Below, piece by piece: positions 47,301 through 53,701 of a DNA stretch of 64,000 nucleotides; the first letter of the stretch is position 1, and each line of letters opens with the position of its first letter. The stretch lies in NCBI RefSeq assembly GCF_028751195.1, contig NZ_CP066784.1, positions 62,001 to 126,000 of the forward strand, read 5' to 3'. The position numbers and the translations under genes were made by a program. The notes below the pieces were generated by a model that searched no databases, had not been told where the DNA came from, and worked only from the letters and a program-made list of their open reading frames with translations. Source of the stretch: Alicyclobacillus sp. ALC3 (GTDB taxonomy: Bacteria; Bacillota; Bacilli; Alicyclobacillales; Alicyclobacillaceae).

Positions 47301-47421
47301 TCTCCTTCACCTGCATCGGCGACGACATGGCAACACCCGCCGATGCAGCCGGGATCGCTACAGGCGCTAACATGGTAGAGAGTGCCACAATTGGCCCTAC
47401 CACAAATTTTACCTTTTTCAC
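35365..47421 (-). CDS. Giant exported Ig-like-repeat surface protein (4018 aa)
   Basis: A 12.06-kb uninterrupted frame. Signal peptide at residues 1-29 (MKKVKFVVGPIVALSTMLAP...AASAG). The same two N-terminal modules as in the 2494-aa paralogue follow (RPYGFAAIDPATRHATEYLP, YIMSTLRQLNVSVSW), then about 35 Ig-like repeats of some 97 aa. They alternate between two types, one starting STVTGPQGxVTAGNSNVTI and one STVTAPTSAxAGxxITVxV. The C-terminal 450 residues match the paralogue (YLNQWMSTGYTTQLPVFWYS, FNPNSVTVAAGTTAAQL). No cysteine, LPXTG or SLH motif found. Several multi-kilobase blocks inside are nearly identical. Surface adhesin or stalk is inferred from signal peptide and repeat type. Confidence 0.87.
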   Translation of the reverse strand: MKKVKFVVGPIVALSTMLAPVAIPAASAGVAMSSPMQVKEIDVNGALFARPYGFAAIDPATRHATEYLPLWYIQLAMKKLGIDSQWNGTTNSLDITTNNTLVVGSTNTQPGLNSFKIYVNGKYVTSGNKIVRTDPYSGQATTFVPIWYIMSTLRQLNVSVSWNGTVLSLGGAVSGVVSAQQSTITSSVSTMTAGQSVTIHVTPKDSNGNPLGSGQVVTVSDGTGKTVTALWNQTNQDYEATFAETTAKQYSFSALVNGTPLLRTAGVTVVPAGLSGSTSTVTAPKAAIAGSAIVVQVVPKDHYGNALGSGDTVTITDGTQTMAATWNAANQDYEAVFTESKDGSYTFTASMNGTTFAQAPTTVVGPGSLASLSTVVGPTSPVTAGSANVTIVVKPFDANGNPIGFGQSVVVWDGAGQAVTATWNAAKNDYEATFSETKPGSFTFDATVNGTLLSNTANVTVVAGQVSGAESTVSAPSSANAGQNITVQVVPKDVQGNPLGSGETVTVSDGSSTKVAIWNAQNQDYEATFTELKVGTYKFVAAVNGVTFSQQPSTVVNPGTLSSFSTVTASQSTVTAGNSNVVIAVVPKDSNGNPLGDGQGVVVSDGSHSEAAVWNSTRQDYEATFSETVAGTYTYSAAVNNTNLVNTAQVTVNPASVSAAESTVHAPTAATAGNSITVQVVPKDAYQNPVGSGQTVTVSDGTHNVTATWNSANNDYEATFTETKAGNYTFTAKMNGVTFTQQPQTAVTVGQLDTASTVSGPQGAVTAGTSNVTISVVPKDTNGNPLGANQVVTVSDGKGQTLTAKWNAATGSYQATFSEPIAQTYTFTAQVNSVTLSDTAQVTVVPAVVDGGTSTVTAAGSGVAGQPITVSVVPKDALDNLIGSGQTVTVTDGTHTVVATWNSANQDYQATFTETTAGKYTFTAKMDGVTFTMQPTQDVVPATVSSLSTVTGPQGNVVAGNNNVSITVVPRDASGNVITPAQVTNITVSDGNGQTQQATWNGSNGYVATFSETQAGAFTYTATVTDAGAVTSLTQTAKVTVIAAVVDVGKSSITATSDGIAGDPIAVVVTPRDANGNPIGAGQSVTVTDGNGNSWTATWNPTNANYEVNATELQSGTYTFTAHVDGVSFAATPVTLGPGTVASLSSVSGPTTAVTAGSGNVTIKVIPRDKNGNPLGASQNVQISDGTGSPTVSWKQAQFDSTNGDYYYTFNETTAGTYTYSVQVNGTLLNQTVTVSVVPGTASASKSTVTSPTTAVAGASFVVAVKPEDANGNKILSGQTVTVSDGQGHSWTAVWNATNQDYEAQVTEFTTGAYVFAASVQGVTFTSANQTVVSAGTVSSMSTITGPQGDVTAGNSNVTIAVVPKDSNGNPLGSGQTVEVSDGSLMQTAVWNSANQNYEVTFSETVAGSYTYSATVNNQLLTNTLGVTVVPAGASASRTTVMASATSVTAGTPITVTVTPIDGFGNPLGLGQTVLVTDGKYSEAASWNGSAYTATFTERSTGTYTFSAIVNGVAITQTASTNVTNSALDLNSTITGPVGNVTAGTQNVTISVVPKDTNGNPLGANQVVTVSDGKGQTLTALWNAMTGSYQAIFSESIAQTYTFTAEVNNVTLSDTAQVTVIAAAVNAGTSSITATSDGIAGDPIAVVVTPRDANGNPIGAGQSVTVTDGNGNSWTATWNPTNANYEVNATELQSGTYTFTAHVDGVSFAATPVTLGPGTVASLSSVSGPTTAVTAGSGNVTIKVIPRDKNGNPLGASQNVQISDGTGSPTVSWKQAQFDSTNGDYYYTFNETTAGTYTYSVQVNGTLLNQTVTVSVVPGTASASKSTVTSPTTAVAGASFVVAVKPEDANGNPILSGQTVTVSDGQGHSWTAVWNATNQDYEAQVTEFTTGAYVFAASVQGVTFTSANQTVVSAGTVSSMSTITGPQGDVTAGNSNVTIAVVPKDSNGNPLGSGQTVVVSDGSQTQTAVWNSVNQNYEATFSETVAGSYTYSAKVNNQLLTNTLGVTVVPAGASASRTTVMASATSVTAGTPITVTVTPIDGFGNPLGLGQTVLVTDGKYSEAASWNGSAYTATFTERSTGTYTFSAIVNGVAITQTASTNVTNSALDLYSTITGPVGNVTAGSNNVTISVVPKDTNGNPLGANQVVTVSDGKGQTLTAKWNAVTGSYQATFSEPIAQTYTFTAQVNNVTLSDTAQVTVVPAAVDGGTSTVTAAGSGVAGQPITVLVVPKDALGNPIGSGQTVTVTDGTHTVVATWNSANQDYQATFTETTAGKYTFTAKMDGVTFTMQPTQDVAPATVSSLSTVTGPQGNVVAGNNNVSITVVPRDASGNVITPAQVTNITVSDGNGQTQQATWNGSNGYVATFSETQAGTFTYTATVTDAGAVTSLTQTAKVTVIAAAVNAGTSSITAISDGIAGDPIAIVVTPKDANGNLIGAGQSVTVTDGNGNSWTATWNPTNANYEVNATELQSGTYTFTAHVDGVSFAATPVTLGPGTVASLSSVSGPTTAVTAGSGNVTIKVIPRDKNGNPLGASQNVQISDGTGSPTVSWKQAQFDSTNGDYYYTFNETTAGTYTYSVQVNGTLLNQTVTVSVVPGTASASKSTVTSPTTAVAGASFVVAVKPEDANGNPILSGQTVTVSDGQGHSWTAVWNATNQDYEAQVTEFTTGAYVFAASVQGVTFTSANQTVVSAGTVSSMSTITGPQGDVTAGNSNVTIAVVPKDSNGNPLGSGQTVEVSDGSLMQTAVWNSANQNYEVTFSETVAGSYTYSATVNNQLLTNTLGVTVVPAGASASRTTVMASATSVTAGTPITVTVTPIDGFGNPLGLGQTVLVTDGKYSEAASWNGSAYTATFTERSTGTYTFSAIVNGVAITQTASTNVTNSALDLNSTITGPVGNVTAGTQNVTISVVPKDTNGNPLGAGQTVYIYTGTPETATWNAANQDYEYTFDMRTAGLFTFKANVNGQLLNSTYTVNVVAGAVDSVESTVTAPTSALAGQAITVSVTPKDFYGNPIGSGQTVSVSDGAGHTVTAVWDSVTGTYRATFTETAVGNYTFTATINGVALTAEPTTVVDAGNVDQNSPVTVSPTTVTAGATFTVAVTPKDANGNLLGLAQNPTVEVTVNGTNKQATWNAANNDWEAQFAIDAAGTYATATTVNGVVLNSTPSVTVTAGVVSGSQSTITGPTSVSAGSPITIHVVPKDQYANPIGDNQTVTVSDGAGHTTAATWNSANQDYEATFTESTPGTYNFTAGMNGVALGTGVSVTVTSAIDATTSQLIVPTPTVYNGSVEVKVIPYDTNGALVGNGQYVVVSDGITQQTAQWNPVDQAYETIFTESVPNVETFTYSATVNGVALSQTGTATVHAVVDPTWSTVSAPSSVLAGQTVNVTVVPKDKYAVTITEPQTITVQDSRHNSVAATWDAAANAYVAQFTYTTSGPVTYTAVVTTHSGSLTLDQTPTTDIVPLTPFISGTSYTVLNGPTGGGTAGVAMTYTLKLMDQYGNPITGLTSADFTPSVVSGTAADVQFSSVTETSTPGTYTFAVTDTKAENLTVKVAVTDPAGTITYVTAGPETITGNANQLNLSQSTISAPASVSAGTAFTVSATLVDKYGNPIVGANNVTITDSYGTTETAVWNATNQNYEVSFTEPAGNVGFDIVDGQSLTTGAITQVQPANVSSPIQPTATPPAGDTSQFVGSVSGGTGQAMQVPNYGAGLSTLTGTGPTAADTGNTGTDIGFYYLSKFPTTSLKNFNVKPIMSMGYSNSLWITDPSGYDGGSNTPNGLTFFTATVNLPQAEQVTVSIPQVDDVGLAWVDGTPVAYNTDIGGYNSGWATVGVTMPPTKTTISLGAGLHQIVLEVANAFHPGGNNSAGVGFSMTGPSGNVIINSSSTYLNQWMSTGYTTQLPVFWYSTAGNYTIDEEMLNPNSLVVTNTSKWSINAGPIRATNTTVITNIGFNPNSVTVAAGTTAAQLTSDVTSTNSSVPLTFSVQDSTGAPVSGSTVLVAGDVLVTQDATGNQTTYPITIG
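38690..45060. repeat. Long near-identical blocks inside the 4018-aa gene
   Basis: A block of about 1.5 kb occurs three times, starting near 38690, 41018 and 42755 (offsets 2328 and 1737 bases). A second block of about 0.75 kb occurs near 40230-40990 and 44300-45060 (offset 4065, the sum of the other two). Over long stretches the copies are identical base for base. The offsets equal 776 and 579 residues, that is even numbers (8 and 6) of the 97-aa repeats, as expected for unequal crossing-over. Confidence 0.85.
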
Positions 47422-47615
47422 AGCCCTTCCCCCTACCTACTAATGAAAAGTCTCTGTACTTTTCAAAAATAGATTCTTGACAGGCAAAAATCAACAACAA
47501 TCGACAAAATGAGCCAATCTCTCTGCATAGTTCAGAGAACCCAAAGATATTTTCGACAGATGTGGTATACTAAAGGAGATACCCTGAACGGCCAACTGCT
47601 TTATCACGCTATTCC

Positions 47616-49139
47616 ATGAGCACGGTTGACCACGCAGAAAAGGGGCCAAGCGGCATGTTACGAGAGACCCTGCAGACGATGGAACGCCTCCTTGTCGAAC
47701 TGACCGATCTGAACACCGCGCTTGACAAGGCTTTAATCGTGGCCATCACCGATGTTCAGGGCACGATCACGTTTGCAAACGGAAAGTTTTGTGAAATCTC
47801 CAAGTACTCGCTGGAAGAACTACTGGGCGCGAACCACCGCATTATCAATTCAGGTCATCACTCGAAAGAGTTCTTTCGTCAAATGTACCGAACCATTGCC
47901 AACGGAGAAATTTGGACTGGAGAAATTAAAAACCGAGCCAAAGACGGCTCGTTTTATTGGATGCATACCATCATCGTGCCGCTCATGGATGAGCACGGCA
48001 AGCCTTACCAATATGTTTCCTTCCGAAATGAGATTACAGAGCGAAAACTAGAGGAAGAAAAACTGGACGCGTTAATCGCGACGATGCCAGACATCGTGCT
48101 GTTCCAAGATGGAGACGGGCGGTGGCTGAAGGCGAACGACGCGGCCACGCGCCTGTTCACGCTTGAACCAGAAGTGTACCGCGGTCTGACCTCCCGAGAG
48201 ATCAGCGCGGAGTACCCCCAGTGTCAAGTGGCGCTGCAGCCGTTTGCCGAAAGCGACAACCGAGTGTGGGATGCTGGCGAGACAGCCTATGAGGAATGCG
48301 CCATCGCGCAAACAGACGGCACGGAACGCATTTATCAAGTCACCAAAGTCCCGGTTTACCACAAGGGCGGTGAACGAAGCGGCATGATTGTGATTGGCCG
48401 TGACGTAACCGAGCAGAAGAAAGCTGAAGAGGCGCTTCGGCGCAGTGAGACCATTGCTGCAGTTGGGCAACTAGCGTCCGGAATTGCGCATGAAATTCGC
48501 AACCCACTCGCAGCCATTAAGTGGTCTGTGGAAGTGCTGCGAAAAGCAAACCCTGAAACTGAACAGCAAATTGACCTCATTGTCTCTGAACTCGATCGGG
48601 TGGATAGTATCGTTGGTGAACTTTTGCTCGTCGCCAAACCGCACGATAAACAGTTCGGCATCATGAACATTCACGACATCATCCAGAGCGTCGTCACGCT
48701 GATGGTAGGTCATGCAAGAAAAAGCCGCATCACCATTTCCACTGACGTGCCGGAAACGCTCCCCCTGCTCTACTGCGAACCACATCAATTAAAGCAAGTT
48801 TTTATTAACCTCATTAAGAATGCCATGGAAGCCATGGACCGTGGTGGGTACATCCGCGTGGAGGCAGATGTGGACGCTGCCCAAGACATCCACGTCTACA
48901 TCACAGACGAAGGGACTGGAATTCCCCCGGAACTTCTAAAACGTCTAGGGGAGCCGTTCCTCACCACTAAGGAGAAGGGGACTGGACTTGGCCTGATGGT
49001 CACGCACAAAATCATCCAGGATCACAACGGCACGCTCAAGTTCTACGCACATCATCCGCAGGGCACAGTAGCGGAAGTGGTGCTGCACAGTGTGAACTCG
49101 GCTACCCCGTCCGTTTTGTGGTACGGCAAAGAGAAGTAA
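47616..49139 (+). CDS. PAS-domain sensor histidine kinase
   Basis: 507 aa from ATG 47616; ATG 47655 (MLRETLQTM, AGGGG 9 bases upstream) is an equally good or better start. Domains in order: a short helical lead, PAS 1 with ITDVQGTITFANGKFCEISK and PAC FRNEITERK, PAS 2 with FQDGDGRWLKANDAATRLF and PAC GRDVTEQKKAEEAL, the HisKA H-box SGIAHEIRNPLAAIKWS (His near 291), and HATPase with NLIKNAMEAMDRGG, DEGTGIPPE, EPFLTTKEKGTGLGLMV. There is no membrane segment, so the sensor is cytosolic like sporulation kinases KinA/KinE. No response regulator is next to it, which also fits the Spo0 phosphorelay. Confidence 0.92.
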   Translation: MSTVDHAEKGPSGMLRETLQTMERLLVELTDLNTALDKALIVAITDVQGTITFANGKFCEISKYSLEELLGANHRIINSGHHSKEFFRQMYRTIANGEIWTGEIKNRAKDGSFYWMHTIIVPLMDEHGKPYQYVSFRNEITERKLEEEKLDALIATMPDIVLFQDGDGRWLKANDAATRLFTLEPEVYRGLTSREISAEYPQCQVALQPFAESDNRVWDAGETAYEECAIAQTDGTERIYQVTKVPVYHKGGERSGMIVIGRDVTEQKKAEEALRRSETIAAVGQLASGIAHEIRNPLAAIKWSVEVLRKANPETEQQIDLIVSELDRVDSIVGELLLVAKPHDKQFGIMNIHDIIQSVVTLMVGHARKSRITISTDVPETLPLLYCEPHQLKQVFINLIKNAMEAMDRGGYIRVEADVDAAQDIHVYITDEGTGIPPELLKRLGEPFLTTKEKGTGLGLMVTHKIIQDHNGTLKFYAHHPQGTVAEVVLHSVNSATPSVLWYGKEK

Positions 49140-49156
49140 GAGAGGCTGATGCAACC

Positions 49157-49765
49157 ATGGCGCAGCACCCGGGCGTGTTCGCGCGGATGTTACAGCGACT
49201 GGCCATTCTTGATCAACGGGTGATTCGCGTCATGGACCTACACACCAACCTGATGACTGCTGTCATCGTCCTGGGGTTGTGCTCGTGGGGCCTCGTTACC
49301 GGTCATTTGTGGTTCGTCATCCTACTCATCAGCACTGGCGCCGCGGGCTACTACTTCGGTGCCACCAGCGCCCTCGCCCTGTCCGTGTTCGGCGTCTTGG
49401 GACTGACGGTACGAGCAGGCTACCACGGCTTTAACCTGACTTTAACCACAGCCCTCTTCGAGTGGGTTGGCTTGCTGTTGGTTGCGCGTCTTGGCGTTCA
49501 GCATCGTCAAGAACGCGCCGCACTGGCTCATCAGTCAGATGTCCCCGCCTCCCATCGCGATCACGTTCTGCCTTGGCACGTCAGCAACAACGTCCGTACG
49601 TCACTCGCGGCTGTACGGTTTCTGCTCTTCCCCGTGCAGGACGACCGCAACCGTCAAGCCTTGGAAACTGCGGTTGCAGAACTCGCCCGGCTAGAACAAC
49701 TGTTTGAAGCGATTGAAAAGGAGCACGCGGCAGGTAGTCCGTCAGAGTCTCACGAGGTGAAGTAG
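49157..49765 (+). CDS. Membrane protein with a histidine-kinase DHp-like domain but no ATPase
   Basis: 202 aa from ATG 49157 (AGAGAGG upstream), 17 bases after the kinase stop. Residues 30-115 hold three or four membrane segments (LMTAVIVLGLCSWGLVTGHL, FVILLISTGAAGYYF, LTTALFEWVGLLLVA). The cytosolic tail HVSNNVRTSLAAVRFLLFPV followed by a helix ending ARLEQLFEAIEKEH resembles a two-helix dimerisation/phosphotransfer domain (H-x3-N...L.A.RFLL). No HATPase domain follows. A Spo0B-like or regulatory role with the adjacent kinase is inference. Confidence 0.6.
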   Translation: MAQHPGVFARMLQRLAILDQRVIRVMDLHTNLMTAVIVLGLCSWGLVTGHLWFVILLISTGAAGYYFGATSALALSVFGVLGLTVRAGYHGFNLTLTTALFEWVGLLLVARLGVQHRQERAALAHQSDVPASHRDHVLPWHVSNNVRTSLAAVRFLLFPVQDDRNRQALETAVAELARLEQLFEAIEKEHAAGSPSESHEVK

Positions 49766-50056
49766 TCACATTCGGAGTCACCCCTTGCAACTGGCATAGC
49801 AAGCCTTCCAAATATACTCATCCGGAGTTTCGACAGAATCAGGACACAACCGTGATGTCGCCCTCCATATAACCTACGTGCGACATTGCCCAACCGTTGC
49901 CGTCGCACCGGATCACACCGACAAAACAGTAAGAAATCTAGCCATGACGACTCGTTCGAACAAACAACAAGAGGTGGCACGAAGGCCACCCTTGAAATAT
50001 GTCGTCGAGGTTCGGCGTGGAACTATTCGTTATTTGTTCTCAGTGGTAGCGTGAGC
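49766..50056. other. Intergenic region, nothing recognised
   Basis: About 290 bases between convergent genes. No supported coding region; no clear terminator hairpin seen. Confidence 0.4.
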
Positions 50057-50932
50057 CTATTCGTGGTGTCTTACCACGATGACTGGAACGCGCGCCCGGT
50101 GAGCGACTTCTTCGCTGACGCTACCGAGAAGGAAGCGGTTGACGGGGCCGAAGCCGTGACTGCCCATGACGATTGCGTCTAGTTGCGCGTCCTCCGCAGT
50201 GAGACAGATAAGCACCGAAGGTTGGCCCTCTGCTTCCATGTGCTGGTGGCGGTCGGCGTACTTGGCAAAAGTCTTCGTTGTTAATTGTTCTCGAAGCATC
50301 TTCGCCCATGCCCGTTCACGGCTCGCAGTCTCAGTCACCACTTGACCGAATGGCGCGTACATTGCGTCGTTCCTCACATATAGGCTCTGCGCTGTTAACG
50401 TGGGGAACTCTTCAAGCAGATTCTGAACGAATGCGGCAGCTTCCTCACTGCCGGGAGACCCGTCTGTTGCAAACAGGATTCGCGACAATTTGAAGGTCGC
50501 TGTGTCAATGTAGCTCGGGACGATTAGAACAGGAATACTCGTTCGGCGTGTCACCTCGCGGCTGACGGAGCCCAGTACCATCCGGTCCAGTCGACCATGT
50601 CCGTGACTGCCAACGACAATCATTTCTGCGCTATCTGCCTTGGCCACGTCGCAAATGACGCGCGCCGGCGACCCAGCGTCATGCGAATACACCACACGGT
50701 CGGCACAATCCCTGTAGACGCCAGAGGCCAACCTTTGTTCGATCTCGCTGGCCACGTGTTCTTCGTGGTGCTTGGTTGTTTCTGGACTGATGTCATACCC
50801 GTACGCAGCCTCTACCGACACATACAACACATGCAGCTTCGCATCAGGCCATTGGTCAAGCAATCTGCGCGCCGCGAGCGCGGCTGCTTCCGATGCTTTC
50901 GAACCGTCCGTAGCAAACAGAACTGTTCGCAC
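50057..50932 (-). CDS. Tandem-domain universal stress protein (UspA family)
   Basis: 291 aa with two Usp domains. Domain 1: TVLFATDGSKASEAAALAAR, then VVGSHGHGRLDRMVLGSVSREVTRRTSIPVLIV. Domain 2: RILFATDGSPGSEEAAAFVQ, then VMGSHGFGPVNRFLLGSVSEEVAHRARVPVIVV. Both carry the G-x2-G-x9-G-S ATP-binding motif, so both are likely nucleotide-binding. Usp proteins respond to starvation or oxidative stress by unknown routes. It stands alone, convergent with the kinase/DHp pair. Confidence 0.93.
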   Translation of the reverse strand: MRTVLFATDGSKASEAAALAARRLLDQWPDAKLHVLYVSVEAAYGYDISPETTKHHEEHVASEIEQRLASGVYRDCADRVVYSHDAGSPARVICDVAKADSAEMIVVGSHGHGRLDRMVLGSVSREVTRRTSIPVLIVPSYIDTATFKLSRILFATDGSPGSEEAAAFVQNLLEEFPTLTAQSLYVRNDAMYAPFGQVVTETASRERAWAKMLREQLTTKTFAKYADRHQHMEAEGQPSVLICLTAEDAQLDAIVMGSHGFGPVNRFLLGSVSEEVAHRARVPVIVVRHHE

Positions 50933-51106
50933 CTTAATCCTCTCCCTCCCGTCGACGCTCTGATTCCGTGTCGATGTGTACGCTGAGAATATAAACTCAG
51001 GCAGGAAATTCCGGGAGATTACAAAAGTCTAATTATTATCAGCCATTTGGATGAGCAACAAATAGTCCGAATAGATTATCAGGTTACAGTCCTGCAGTAA
51101 GTTCCT

Positions 51107-52186
51107 TTATCTCCGTTCGCAGACCACGGACCACTCCATCGCAGTCAGCGATTGGACTCGCCCATGTTCAATCTGCACGCCAAAACACTGCTGAAACGAT
51201 GTGTCTCTGTCTTTGAGCCAGGTTTCCACCGTAGCCGCGTGCACATCGTCTCTTGCCATTCTGCTCATCCATGGTGTAAACGTCAGGGTCTTGTTGCGCA
51301 GTGACTCCCTATGGATGGACAACCCACTCCCCGTCAGCCACGCCTTCCACTCCTCAATGGATGCGCACCGTACGTGGCTATCATCTCGCAATAACTCCAG
51401 TTCGTTAAAAGCATCTGCGAGTGCGCGGTCGGCGGGCACCACGTTGTCTACAAGCAGCAAACGTCCGCCAGGTCGCAGCACGCGCGCAGCCTCTTGGACG
51501 AACTGCTCTGGGTGCGGAAAGTGGTGTGCCGCAATCCGGCAGGTGACCGTCTCAAAAGACGCGTCCAAAAACGGCAGGTGTTCGGCATCTGCCACGACAT
51601 ATGTCAGATTGTCGACGTTGCGCAAATGGGTACGCGCAGTGGCCAGCATGGCAGGCGTCATGTCACTCACCACTACATGGCGAACGAGGGGCGCGAGGGC
51701 ACCTGCAACGTGTCCACCGCCCGTCGCGACGTCGAGTGCAATCCCCTTTGCTGCGGGCTCGAGTTGTTCCATCAACTGTTGCAAGACCTCCGGGTCTGCA
51801 TGGGAACGACTCCTCACATACGCCTCTGCTCGCGGGCCAAATTGTGCGACTACACGGTCCTTCTTATCCTCTTCCGGCATCCCGCTTCCGCCTCCCAACC
51901 TTGCCTGCGTTTCAGCCGCACAACTCGCTTCAAAAGTATGGGGCGAGCGACAGACGAGTTCCTCTTTTTGCATGCGACTCAACTGTTTAATCGCCCACTC
52001 GCGTCTCATGGCCGATGGCTTGTCACTGCAGACCTCGACGTAGCACAGTTCAACAGGTCTACGCGACCGCGTGTACTTCGCGGCCCGCCCAGTTTGGTGT
52101 GCCCGCACACGTCGCTCCAGGTCTGTCGTATACCCAGTGTAAAAGCTTCCGTCGCGGCATCGCAGGATGTATACGTACGCATTCAC
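51107..52186 (-). CDS. GIY-YIG nuclease-domain / class I methyltransferase fusion
   Basis: 359 aa in one frame. Residues 1-80 are a UPF0213 (YazA-like) GIY-YIG domain: YVYILRCRDGSFYTGYTTDL, RRVRAHQTGRAAKYTRSRRPV, REWAIKQLSRMQKEELV. Residues 103-359 are a SAM-dependent methyltransferase of the UbiE/Methyltransf_11 type: IALDVATGGGHVAGALAPLV (motif I), VVADAEHLPFLDASFETVTC, AARVLRPGGRLLLVDNVVP. These are normally separate proteins. An internal ATG at 51880 (MPEEDKKDRV) has GGGAGGCGG 8 bases upstream, so the methyltransferase may also be made alone. Substrates unknown. Confidence 0.85.
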   Translation of the reverse strand: MNAYVYILRCRDGSFYTGYTTDLERRVRAHQTGRAAKYTRSRRPVELCYVEVCSDKPSAMRREWAIKQLSRMQKEELVCRSPHTFEASCAAETQARLGGGSGMPEEDKKDRVVAQFGPRAEAYVRSRSHADPEVLQQLMEQLEPAAKGIALDVATGGGHVAGALAPLVRHVVVSDMTPAMLATARTHLRNVDNLTYVVADAEHLPFLDASFETVTCRIAAHHFPHPEQFVQEAARVLRPGGRLLLVDNVVPADRALADAFNELELLRDDSHVRCASIEEWKAWLTGSGLSIHRESLRNKTLTFTPWMSRMARDDVHAATVETWLKDRDTSFQQCFGVQIEHGRVQSLTAMEWSVVCERR

Positions 52187-52195
52187 GGGCCTGTC

Positions 52196-52948
52196 TTAAG
52201 GAACCAGCAGTGAGTAGCCGCCATCGACGATGAGCGTCTGACCGCGGACCATGCGCGCCTCTTCCGAACACAGGAAGAACACCGCATTCGCAAGGTCTTC
52301 AGGCTGGAGCATCTGCCCGGTTGGGTTGTTGCGACCAGCTTCGAGCAACTGTTCCCGGTTCGGGAAGTGATTGAGTGCATCTGTCTCTACGACACCGCCC
52401 GACACCGCATTGACGGCAATGCCAAGCGGTGCGAACTCAACCGCCAAATAGCGGGTAATCGCTTCCAGCGCCGCCTTTGACACTCCGACAATCGTGTAAT
52501 TTGGAAGGACGCGCACCGAGCCGATACTGGACATCGCCACCATCGCACCGCCCCCAGTCTTCTCCATCCGCACTGCCGCTTGTTGTGCCGCAAAGAAAAA
52601 TGCGCGAGCATTGATGTTTTGCGTCCAGTCCCAATGCGACGCCTCCACTTCAAGAACCGGTCGCTGGACACCGGATGCTGCGTTGCTGATAAACACGTCT
52701 AAGCGACCAAACGAATGGTCGACTTCATCAAACAAGCGCTTGATGTGCTCCACATCGCCGACATTGGCTTTGACCAGATGCACCGTTGCTCCGCTTGCTT
52801 CAAGTTCTGCCTTGGTCTCCTCCGCCTTGCTCCGACTGCGCAAGAAATTCAGAACCAGGTCGTATCCGGCATTCGCGAACTTGAGTGCGACAGCTTTTCC
52901 AATGCCGCGAGTCCCTCCCGTAATCAGTGCGACTTTCCGACCGTGCAT
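52196..52948 (-). CDS. fabL: Enoyl-[acyl-carrier-protein] reductase, FabL type (NADPH)
   Basis: 250 aa, normal length. A short-chain dehydrogenase that performs the last step of each fatty-acid elongation round. TGGTRGIGKAVALKFANAGY binds the cofactor. The FabL-specific stretches DVFISNAASGVQRPVLEVEA, SHWDWTQNINARAFFF, NAVSGGVVETDALNHFPNRE and RGQTLIVDGGYSLL are present, with the catalytic Y-x6-K in NYTIVGVSKAALEA. Close to Bacillus subtilis FabL as I remember it. It lies 9 bases upstream of the GIY-YIG fusion gene on the same strand. Confidence 0.93.
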   Translation of the reverse strand: MHGRKVALITGGTRGIGKAVALKFANAGYDLVLNFLRSRSKAEETKAELEASGATVHLVKANVGDVEHIKRLFDEVDHSFGRLDVFISNAASGVQRPVLEVEASHWDWTQNINARAFFFAAQQAAVRMEKTGGGAMVAMSSIGSVRVLPNYTIVGVSKAALEAITRYLAVEFAPLGIAVNAVSGGVVETDALNHFPNREQLLEAGRNNPTGQMLQPEDLANAVFFLCSEEARMVRGQTLIVDGGYSLLVP

Positions 52949-53014
52949 GCTTGTCCATCATCCCTTCTCGAACATTGTATTGATTGTAACATCATCGGCG
53001 CGAGGGCACCTGCA

Positions 53015-53695
53015 TCAGCCACGCTCAGCTGCCCACTCCACGACCTCTGCAACTGTGGACAGCCCCATCGCTCGACACAGAGTCAATTGCCGCGCCCACA
53101 CCTGCGCCGTCATCGCGACATCTGCGTCGGCCCGATGACGGTCTGTCACGGGCACTCCCAAACGGTCGCACACAGACTCCAGCGTCGGTACTTCCGGCAG
53201 TCTCCACAGGGCTCTGGCGACGACAGACGTGTCGATCACGATGGGTCGCAACGGCATCCGCCACATTCGCTTGGTCTGGCGCTGCAAAAACGACAGCTCG
53301 TGGCGCGCGTGATGCGCGACCCACACTTTGTTTACAGACAGCGACAGCGCGCGGAACAAAACGTCACGGATTGGCTGACCGCGTACCACTTGCTCCGGAG
53401 TCAGTCCTGTCAATGCCCACACCCGCTCTGTCACGTCTGCGACGGCATCCAATTGTACGACTTCATAGAACGTGTCAAACAGAGTCGGGTCTTGCCCGCT
53501 TATGCAGGCCGCTGCAAGCGACAGTATGTGGTCGGAAGTTGGCGAGAAGCCACTTGTCTCAATGTCGATCACGAAGTACCTCACCGACTCGAGCGGCGCT
53601 TCCCAGACAGCCGCACCCAACTCTCCGTCACGGACAGGCTGCTCCTCGTCGTGTCCAAGCTGATTGGCGCGGTCTGCGCCGTACCACCACTTCAC
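53015..53695 (-). CDS. DnaQ-like 3'-5' exonuclease (DEDDh)
   Basis: 226 aa starting at GTG 53695, 6 bases after the upstream gene's stop, whose codons supply the GAGGTGA ribosome binding site, so the genes are coupled. Exo I YFVIDIETSGFSPTSD, Exo II VWVAHHARHELSFLQ and Exo III HRADADVAMTAQVWAR give the D-E-D-H-D set. A leading 35 residues are variable. Related to the DNA polymerase III epsilon-type exonucleases that trim DNA or RNA ends. In many bacteria such a gene follows a DUF294 nucleotidyltransferase gene, as here. Confidence 0.88.
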   Translation of the reverse strand: MKWWYGADRANQLGHDEEQPVRDGELGAAVWEAPLESVRYFVIDIETSGFSPTSDHILSLAAACISGQDPTLFDTFYEVVQLDAVADVTERVWALTGLTPEQVVRGQPIRDVLFRALSLSVNKVWVAHHARHELSFLQRQTKRMWRMPLRPIVIDTSVVARALWRLPEVPTLESVCDRLGVPVTDRHRADADVAMTAQVWARQLTLCRAMGLSTVAEVVEWAAERG

Positions 53696-53701
53696 ACCCG
53701 C

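Noticed and set aside
51201..52213. Plus-strand frames of 280 and 239 codons opposite the GIY-YIG fusion
   Set aside because: Shadows of a well-supported minus-strand gene.
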